From: a virus
Virus record (IMG/VR): IMGVR_UViG_3300010354_000370
Span: 1-30,604 of that record
Strand: one strand, 5' to 3'
DNA: 30,604 nucleotides
Shown: in pieces, positions 25,743 to 30,604 of the stretch
Numbering within the stretch: the first letter of the stretch is position 1
How the letters are laid out: the number at the start of each line of letters is the position of its first letter
Made by a program: the position numbers and the translations under genes
Notes under the pieces: model-generated
What the model was told of the DNA's origin: nothing
The model's database searches: none
Seen by the model: only the letters and a program-made list of their open reading frames with translations

Positions 25743-27953
25743 ATGTCATATATAATTAAAAATACATCAGCATTAATAAACACATTAATAACTGACGCGG
25801 CTAGAAAAAAGATATCACAAGGTAATTTTGATATCGCTTATTTTGAAGTTGGTGACAGTGAAGTATGTTATAATTGTATCAATGGTTTAGATCCTGTAGA
25901 TTTAAATGTATTAATGCCACAGTATAACGCTCAAAGTCTTTCACCCGTACCTGAAAAAAATAGAATGCATGTAAAATACCCACTATTTTTAGATTCAACA
26001 TCAGGTAGTACTTTTGGGGTTCCTTTTGATAATTCATACATAGACAATGTTTATAATACGGCAGCACCAAGAGGGTTCTTTAGTGGATCGACAGGTACAC
26101 CAACTAACTTTAGTGCATTTACTTCATCGGCTTTAACCATTAACCCAAACTTTTTTGTTCCTAATAGTGCTTTAACATCAGGTACAGTATTAACACTTTC
26201 CGCTACAACAATCGATCCTTCAGTTTCTGGTAATGTAACCCCCGGTATGTTCATCACTTTATACACAGGACCTTCGGTTACACCAATAACAGGAAACGGT
26301 CAAATATTTACATATTTAGTTGTTGGCATTACAGGAGATACTTCAACAGGAAGCTCAGTAACTATTGAGGTTGATAGACAGTTACCTGATTTATTTAGTT
26401 TAGGATTTAGTGGTGATAGTAGTGTTATGTTTTATCCGTCTGGCATGACTGAGTTATATGATACATTTACCCCACAACCATATTGGGCAACAGACGTATT
26501 TAATTTTGAAACTAATTGTGACGTATCCCAAAGGAACGTTCAAATATGGAACATGAATATTCCTTGGACTGAATCACCCGCAGGTGTGTTTAATAGCACA
26601 TACCAAGATTATAATTATTATTCATCTTCAGGTTATGTTGGTACAAAAGAGTATTTAGGATATAACAATAAATTAGGTCAAAGAGACACTGATTCAGTTT
26701 ATTATTATAACTCTTTTGAAGAAAAAATAACTGTACCTTCTTATGACCAAAAATCTGTTGCAATAGTTCATTATACAAATCAAGCGATTGATAATTTTTA
26801 TGGTGAAAAATTTGCAATGCAAGATTTTGACCCGGCAAATCCAGGAAACACAGGACAGGCTAGAAATTTTAAAATACATTTACCTTGGTTAATGTGGCAT
26901 AAAAACCCTAATGCAACTATAGGTGAAACATTTTATACAGACCCTTCAGGATTTACAAATCAAAATTTATTTACGGTACACTATATAAAATCGGCAAGAG
27001 GTGCTAATTTTAATACACCTGGTTTAAGATACTATCATTTATGGGACACACATGCCGATTCTAATGGGATACCAAATAGAGTAGGTAAAGTTTTTCCTGA
27101 TTTAAAAATTATTGTTTTTGATGATGATGAGATTATAAGTGCGTTAAGCTACAAGGCAAATAGAACATGGACATTACCTGCACCAAAATTAGGATTAGTA
27201 ACTCCTAATACATTTAGTGGTGTTTTAGGTGGAACCGCAGGATTATTATCAGGAGACAGTGAAACCTTATTTTTAACATATAGGTTGAATAACACCGCAT
27301 ACACAAATTCATTACACTGTAATTACTATACAAAAATTTCAGGAAACGATCAAAGTTTACTAAAAGGGGCTTCTGACATATTAGTTAGATTTGGTAGTGA
27401 GTTTCCATTTTTAAGTGATCCTACTACGTCTACCAGTGGTTTTAATGCAACGGACATAAGAATATTAGCACAAAAAGTACCGTCAGGAACAACAAGACCT
27501 GACCCTTCACAATGGAGAGAAATTGATGTTTATAACCAAATAAGCGCATCGACAGTTAATGGGTATTTAAATCAAAGTGGTTTGACAGGAAATACAATTC
27601 AAATTACTAAAACTTTATATGACAACGCACCATATTACCATTTAGAAAATTACATATCAATACCTCAGATTGGACAAACAGGATTAACTATGAACTTTGG
27701 TAGTGAATATTATTTTTATGGTAACGTTGAAACTGACATTCAAGCAACTATATATGTTATGAATTTCTTATGTAATTTAGGTCAAACACAATTTTTTGAT
27801 TCTTCTAACCCTACTTGGGATAATAGTAAGCCAATCTACGTAACAGAAGTTGCTCTTTACAATAAAGATAAAGAACTTATGGTTATTTCTAAGATACAAT
27901 CACCACAAAAAAGACAGGGGATTCAACAGTATCCGATTAAATTAGATTTTTAA
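25743..27953 (+). CDS. Large tail-fibre / baseplate-attached protein
   Basis: A 736-residue protein. The N-terminus (about 8-38) reads LINTLITDAARKKISQGNFD then IAYFEVGDSEV. This resembles the N-terminal anchor of P2 gpH-type and related fibre proteins, in which a helical region precedes a 'VGDGxG'-like strand. The C-terminus (about 696-725) reads YVTEVALYNKDKELMVISKI, which fits the 'xEVGLYDxxGxLIAV' strand pair found in the same fibre-anchor domain. If both belong to one domain, the middle of about 650 residues is an insertion; that is inference. The middle is beta-rich with HLPWLMWHKNPN and WTLPAPKLG motifs. It is located between the fibre adhesin module and the resolvase. No PT or SprB units. 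Confidence 0.5.
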   Translation: MSYIIKNTSALINTLITDAARKKISQGNFDIAYFEVGDSEVCYNCINGLDPVDLNVLMPQYNAQSLSPVPEKNRMHVKYPLFLDSTSGSTFGVPFDNSYIDNVYNTAAPRGFFSGSTGTPTNFSAFTSSALTINPNFFVPNSALTSGTVLTLSATTIDPSVSGNVTPGMFITLYTGPSVTPITGNGQIFTYLVVGITGDTSTGSSVTIEVDRQLPDLFSLGFSGDSSVMFYPSGMTELYDTFTPQPYWATDVFNFETNCDVSQRNVQIWNMNIPWTESPAGVFNSTYQDYNYYSSSGYVGTKEYLGYNNKLGQRDTDSVYYYNSFEEKITVPSYDQKSVAIVHYTNQAIDNFYGEKFAMQDFDPANPGNTGQARNFKIHLPWLMWHKNPNATIGETFYTDPSGFTNQNLFTVHYIKSARGANFNTPGLRYYHLWDTHADSNGIPNRVGKVFPDLKIIVFDDDEIISALSYKANRTWTLPAPKLGLVTPNTFSGVLGGTAGLLSGDSETLFLTYRLNNTAYTNSLHCNYYTKISGNDQSLLKGASDILVRFGSEFPFLSDPTTSTSGFNATDIRILAQKVPSGTTRPDPSQWREIDVYNQISASTVNGYLNQSGLTGNTIQITKTLYDNAPYYHLENYISIPQIGQTGLTMNFGSEYYFYGNVETDIQATIYVMNFLCNLGQTQFFDSSNPTWDNSKPIYVTEVALYNKDKELMVISKIQSPQKRQGIQQYPIKLDF

Positions 27954-27958
27954 TTTTT

Positions 27959-28561
27959 ATGGCTAAAACAGATTTTAAAAACTCACCAAAAGTGTTGGGT
28001 TTAGACATTTCAACAAAAACAATTGGTTGGAGTTTATTTGATATTAAATCACAAGAATTATTAGAGTTAACACATTTTTCACCAGTTATAAAACCAAAAG
28101 TTGATGACAAAATACAGGAATTATTATTAAAAGTTAAAGGGTTTGAAGAAAAACTTGAAGGGTACGTTAATTTAGGAATAACTAATGTAATAATAGAAGA
28201 ACCATTATTAAATTCAAATAACGTTTGGACTGTAGGAACATTATTACGTTATAACTCTATGATTACTAAGTCAATATATGATATTTTAGGTATTGTACCA
28301 TCATATATTTCAACATACAATTCAAGAAAATATGCTTGGTCTGACCTAACCCAACAAAACGATAAAGGAAAACACGTATTATTTGGTGGTTTACCTAAAG
28401 ACGTTGATAAAAAAGAATTGATATGGAAAAGGGTTTCTGAAAAAGAACCACAAATTAAATGGTTATATACAAAAAATAACACTCTTAAAAAAGAGTGTTA
28501 TGACATGGCCGATTCTTATACATGTGTTCTTGGTTATATGAAAGAACAAAAAATTTGGTAA
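27959..28561 (+). CDS. RuvC-like Holliday junction resolvase
   Basis: A 200-residue RNase H-fold nuclease. Residues 12-20 (VLGLDISTK) contain the first catalytic Asp (D16). Residues 77-82 (VIIEEP) provide the acidic E80/E81 that follows the strand. Residues 182-185 (DMAD) carry the C-terminal acidic residue(s). The DISTKTIGWSLFD segment is the typical 'D-x-S-x-x-x-x-G-W/Y' start of RuvC-like enzymes. Such enzymes resolve Holliday or branched DNA during phage replication and packaging, a role played by endonuclease VII in T4. It follows the fibre gene after 5 nt, so it may be expressed late and used at packaging. A duplicate of its last 147 nt lies at 30126-30272. Confidence 0.75.
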   Translation: MAKTDFKNSPKVLGLDISTKTIGWSLFDIKSQELLELTHFSPVIKPKVDDKIQELLLKVKGFEEKLEGYVNLGITNVIIEEPLLNSNNVWTVGTLLRYNSMITKSIYDILGIVPSYISTYNSRKYAWSDLTQQNDKGKHVLFGGLPKDVDKKELIWKRVSEKEPQIKWLYTKNNTLKKECYDMADSYTCVLGYMKEQKIW

Positions 28562-28599
28562 ATTTTATTTTTTAATAATAATTTTTTCAAATATTAATA

Positions 28600-28608
28600 T
28601 ATTTATTA
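28600..28608 (+). promoter_or_regulatory. TATTTATTA motif before gene at 28616
   Basis: TATTTATTA in the 54-nt gap 28562-28615 begins 16 nt before the ATG. The gap is A/T only apart from one C. Same motif class as at 30298, where the following gene also starts MKN-. Confidence 0.35.
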
Positions 28609-28615
28609 ATAAAAA

Positions 28616-29119
28616 ATGAAAAATATATTATCATCTTTATCAAAAGAAGAAAAACGAAGAATCTTAGAAATGCATGTAAATGCGTCAAAAAGAAATTATC
28701 TATCCGAATCGGAAATTAACCCATCTAATGTTGAAAAAGTCGGTATTTTTGATATCAAAACTAATGAAAAAGTTGGTGGAATTGATATGAGCAATATTAA
28801 ATATGAAGGTAATCCTGAAAAAAAAGTTTCGGATTATGTTTCTTTTGATTATACTTATGCTGGATCAGATAAAAATAAAGAAAAATCAAGAGGTCAATAT
28901 TTTTGTAAAGATAAAGTAATACAAATATTAAATAAAGTCGAGTATTACCAATTAACACCCAATAACTCTAAATATAATGAAGAACCAAATGCTATAGAAG
29001 TTTCGGATGTTGAGAGTAAAAGATATAAATTAAGCCCACAGGGAGATGAAAAAATGGAAAAATATTGTGTTAATGAATATGCATCCAACAATAAACAATT
29101 AGATAATGATTTATCTTAA
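28616..29119 (+). CDS. Small protein with KRILxxH-type leader
   Basis: A 167-residue lysine-rich protein of unknown function. The N-terminus MKNILSSLSKEEKRRILEMH resembles the partial gene at 30315 (FILTESEKKRILGLH): both have E-K-(R/K)-R-I-L-x-(M/L)-H. Candidate (L/I)-x-E sites occur at ILE (16-18) and LSE (29-31). The body is hydrophilic with short strands (YVSFDYTYAGSD, GQYFCKDKVIQIL) and no recognised domain or membrane segment. The gene follows the end of the resolvase, exactly as the 30315 gene follows the duplicated resolvase end. It may be an internal head protein or a late accessory protein. Confidence 0.5.
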   Translation: MKNILSSLSKEEKRRILEMHVNASKRNYLSESEINPSNVEKVGIFDIKTNEKVGGIDMSNIKYEGNPEKKVSDYVSFDYTYAGSDKNKEKSRGQYFCKDKVIQILNKVEYYQLTPNNSKYNEEPNAIEVSDVESKRYKLSPQGDEKMEKYCVNEYASNNKQLDNDLS

Positions 29120-29134
29120 AAAAAAATTAAAATT

Positions 29135-29191
29135 ATGAAAAGAATTATTAGATTAACAGAATCAGATTTAACAAGAATTGTTAGACGAGTA
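29135..29191 (+). repeat. Repeated 57-nt leader (copy 1)
   Basis: The first 19 codons match 29442-29498 with 54 of 57 bases identical (by hand count); similarity falls away beyond that. Conservation at the DNA level suggests recent duplication or gene conversion of the leader alone. Confidence 0.85.
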
Positions 29192-29422
29192 ATTAATGAA
29201 AATGCCTTAACTGAATCTGAAGAAGAGGCTTTAGTTTCTGATATACAAACTATGGACGAAGAAGATCCTGACCCAAGTTTATTAGACAGATTAGAACAGT
29301 TTGCTGCAAAATTTAAAAAATTACCTAGAAAACTAATTGGTAAAATTAAAAGGTTACAGAAAAAACAACCTAACATGATGAAAAAATTTAAAAATATTAA
29401 CACTAATTGCCCTAAATGGTAA
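29135..29422 (+). CDS. Small protein with LTESDL leader
   Basis: A 95-residue protein beginning MKRIIRLTESDLTRIVRRV, nearly identical to the next gene for 19 codons at the DNA level (3 mismatches in 57 nt). After the leader the sequence is unrelated: an acidic region (ESEEEALVSDIQTMDEEDPD) followed by a highly basic region (KFKKLPRKLIGKIKRLQKKQ). LTE (7-9), INE (20-22) and LTE (25-27) fit the (L/I)-x-E pattern cut by T4-type prohead proteases, which is suggestive only. The basic C-terminus could bind DNA. Function unknown. Confidence 0.55.
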   Translation: MKRIIRLTESDLTRIVRRVINENALTESEEEALVSDIQTMDEEDPDPSLLDRLEQFAAKFKKLPRKLIGKIKRLQKKQPNMMKKFKNINTNCPKW

Positions 29423-29441
29423 TTAATAAAAAAAATAAATC

Positions 29442-29498
29442 ATGAAAAGAATAATTAGATTAACCGAATCAGATTTAACAAGAATTGTTAGACGAGTT
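29442..29498 (+). repeat. Repeated 57-nt leader (copy 2)
   Basis: Second copy of the leader-coding repeat, matching 29135-29191. The changes are at third codon positions within the 57 nt, so the protein leader is unchanged for 19 residues. Confidence 0.85.
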
Positions 29499-30110
29499 CT
29501 TAGAGAACAAAATGAACCAATGCTTCCTAGTCAAACTTTACCTGATCAACAACAAAAAATGGTTGAATTTAATCAGAGGATGCAAGGACAAAAATTAAAT
29601 TTTTATTTAATTGGAGACTCTACTCAACCAGTAATAAGCCAATTTAAGGTTAGTTCTATCCGTTGGGGCGAAAATAAAAATGAAATCTATATTTATGGAT
29701 CAGTTTCCGAAGATACTGATAGTATTGTTGGTGCTTTACTTTTTGGAAGGTCTAAAAACGATAAATCAAAACTTACATATAGATGTCAAGAAAAAGACGT
29801 ATTTATTTTAGATAATCTAAATTTTGGAACAGGTTGGAGAAATATAATTGAAAAATTTGTAGAATCAAAAATGGAGTTTGCGAATGTTTCAAAAAAAGAC
29901 AAAAATATGTTAAAATCAAAAATGACAAGAGATTTAATTAATAAAAACCCAGCACCTTTAGTTGTACCAGGAATTAATGAAAAAACTGGAAAAACATTTC
30001 TCGATGATATTAAAAACATTTTGTGTAGTACTAACAAAATGGAAAGAACAGTACCAAAATCGACAGAATCGGCATCCACAAATAAAGGATTTGATCAAAA
30101 CATGACCTAA
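29442..30110 (+). CDS. Protein with LTESDL leader, unknown body
   Basis: A 222-residue protein whose first 19 residues match the previous gene. Candidate (L/I)-x-E sites: LTE (7-9) and LRE (20-22). The body starts with a Gln/Pro-rich linker (QNEPMLPSQTLPDQQQKMVE) and then shows strands (KLNFYLIGDSTQPVISQFKV, NEIYIYGSVSEDTDSIVGAL) and a basic helical region with MLKSKMTRDLI. No domain recognised. With an N-terminal leader joined to unrelated bodies in neighbouring genes, a shared targeting function is plausible: capsid delivery as in T4 internal proteins, or membrane/host targeting. No signal peptide in the classical sense, as there is no hydrophobic core. Confidence 0.5.
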   Translation: MKRIIRLTESDLTRIVRRVLREQNEPMLPSQTLPDQQQKMVEFNQRMQGQKLNFYLIGDSTQPVISQFKVSSIRWGENKNEIYIYGSVSEDTDSIVGALLFGRSKNDKSKLTYRCQEKDVFILDNLNFGTGWRNIIEKFVESKMEFANVSKKDKNMLKSKMTRDLINKNPAPLVVPGINEKTGKTFLDDIKNILCSTNKMERTVPKSTESASTNKGFDQNMT

Positions 30111-30116
30111 AAATAA

Positions 30117-30272
30117 GATAAAAAAAAACTAATTTGGAAAAAAGTTTCAGATAAAGAACCACAAATTACTTGGCACTACACAAAAAACAACACACTTAAA
30201 AAAGAGTGTTATGGTATGGCCGATTCTTATACTTGTGTTTTGGGTTATATGAAACAAGAAAAGATTTGGTAA
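30117..30272 (+). pseudogene. Fragment of RuvC-like resolvase (duplicated 3' end)
   Basis: An open stretch of 52 codons with no ATG in frame before the conserved part. From 30126 its protein, (K)LIWKKVSDKEPQITWHYTKN and onward to KQEKIW-stop, matches residues 153-200 of the resolvase at 27959-28561. By hand count 123 of 147 bases are identical (about 84%). The D182 equivalent is Gly here, while the D185 equivalent is kept. An in-frame TAA precedes it at 30114-30116. It lacks the first two catalytic acids, so it cannot be an active nuclease alone. It is best read as a decayed gene copy or the remnant of a segmental duplication. A non-canonical start (for example ATT at 30132) is possible but unsupported. 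Confidence 0.75.
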
Positions 30273-30297
30273 ACTCCATTTTTTTAGTTTAGGGGTG

Positions 30298-30306
30298 TAT
30301 TTATAA
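30298..30306 (+). promoter_or_regulatory. TATTTATAA motif before gene at 30315
   Basis: TATTTATAA begins 17 nt before the ATG at 30315, in the 42-nt gap after the resolvase fragment. It matches the motif class seen at 11635, 23263 and 25731. Confidence 0.35.
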
Positions 30307-30314
30307 TAAAAAAG

Positions 30315-30604
30315 ATGAAAAATAATTTTATATTAACCGAATCGGAAAAAAAAAGAATACTTGGTTTACACAACAAGTATATTAACAAACCACAAACTTG
30401 GGTAATCAAAGAATCATTTACTGGAACTGCTGGTGATGGGTATGATGGTGATGTTGCTGCTTGTAAAAAAGATTTACCATATAACGTTGCGGTAAAAACA
30501 GGTCAAGTAAGATCAAGTGCTGAATGGAAAACGTTACGTCAAGAATGGGGTTCTGATGGGTCTATGTCTCAAAATTTAAAAATGAGAGATGAAATGTGTG
30601 ATGG
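30315..30604 (+). CDS. LTESEK-leader protein (3' truncated by window end)
   Basis: An open frame running off the window end, 96 complete codons seen. It starts MKNNFILTESEKKRILGLHN, with LTE at residues 7-9, the same place as in the genes at 29135 and 29442, and the KKRILGLH segment like the gene at 28616. Later sequence (ESFTGTAGDGYDGDVAACKK, QEWGSDGSMSQNLKMRDEMC) contains Cys residues and looks like a small folded domain, but no family is recognised. It is preceded by a TATTTATAA motif. Full length unknown. Confidence 0.55.
   Translation, partial: MKNNFILTESEKKRILGLHNKYINKPQTWVIKESFTGTAGDGYDGDVAACKKDLPYNVAVKTGQVRSSAEWKTLRQEWGSDGSMSQNLKMRDEMCD

Noticed and set aside
26590-26838. Reverse-strand open frames under fibre genes (also around 5327-5602, 6323-6574, 10226-10408, 29786-30079)
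   Set aside because: They are shadows of strong forward genes, with Phe/Leu/Tyr-rich low-complexity translations caused by AT-rich antisense sequence.
28478-28499. Perfect 9-bp hairpin (AACACTCTT / AAGAGTGTT) near the end of the resolvase gene as a terminator
   Set aside because: It lies in coding sequence encoding the catalytic region, lacks a following T-tract, and the same place in the duplicated copy has a mismatch in the stem.
30132-30272. A functional mini-nuclease gene in the duplicated resolvase fragment
   Set aside because: No canonical start, missing the first two catalytic acidic positions; treated as a remnant.

Overview
The window looks like part of the late (virion) region of a contractile-tailed, T4-like phage that infects a Bacteroidota host, probably a flavobacterium. 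The T4-like call rests on adjacent gp25-type and gp6-type baseplate wedge genes, followed by a long run of tightly packed, large tail genes on the same strand. The host inference rests on four things: strong AT bias, start codons without Shine-Dalgarno sequences, SprB-type adhesin repeats in fibre proteins, and a DUF5522-type small Cys protein. No tRNA, CRISPR array, insertion sequence or integrase was seen.

Layout. 3-62 is the tail end of an upstream gene. 66-293 is a small DUF5522-like Cys protein. 340-2806 holds baseplate wedge proteins (gp25-like, then gp6/J-like). 2883-11619 is an overlapping run of four structural genes; it begins with a 1689-residue protein that carries about 100 strongly hydrophobic residues in its middle. 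11653-15512 holds one unknown virion protein and a 983-residue protein with a tail-protein-I-like core. 15512-25713 is a fibre/adhesin module: SprB-repeat proteins, proline-threonine linkers encoded by near-perfect 24-bp and 12-bp DNA repeats, and three paralogous stand-alone mini-Ig proteins. One reverse-strand gene inside it encodes a GT29 (sialyltransferase-family) glycosyltransferase. 25743-27953 is a large tail-fibre/baseplate-attached protein. 27959-28561 is a RuvC-like Holliday junction resolvase. 28616-30604 is a cassette-like run of small genes whose N-termini share a leader (LTESDL / LTESEK type). It also contains a diverged duplicate of the 3' end of the resolvase gene.

How the genes fit together. 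The baseplate genes would build the wedge, the following large genes would decorate it or connect fibres, and the SprB/PT/mini-Ig proteins would form the host-recognition surface. The GT29 enzyme could glycosylate that surface or the host's. Wider intergenic gaps repeatedly carry TATTTATA(A)-type motifs 11-28 nt before a start codon, which are candidate late promoters or 5' leader elements.

Most unusual features: the GT29 gene lying antisense between two proline-threonine repeat tracts; the array of shared-leader small proteins whose leaders carry (L/I)-x-E sites like those cut by T4-type prohead proteases; the duplicated resolvase 3' end next to that array; and the hydrophobic core of the giant baseplate-region protein. 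All functional calls come from reading the sequence and from remembered family features; no database search was run.
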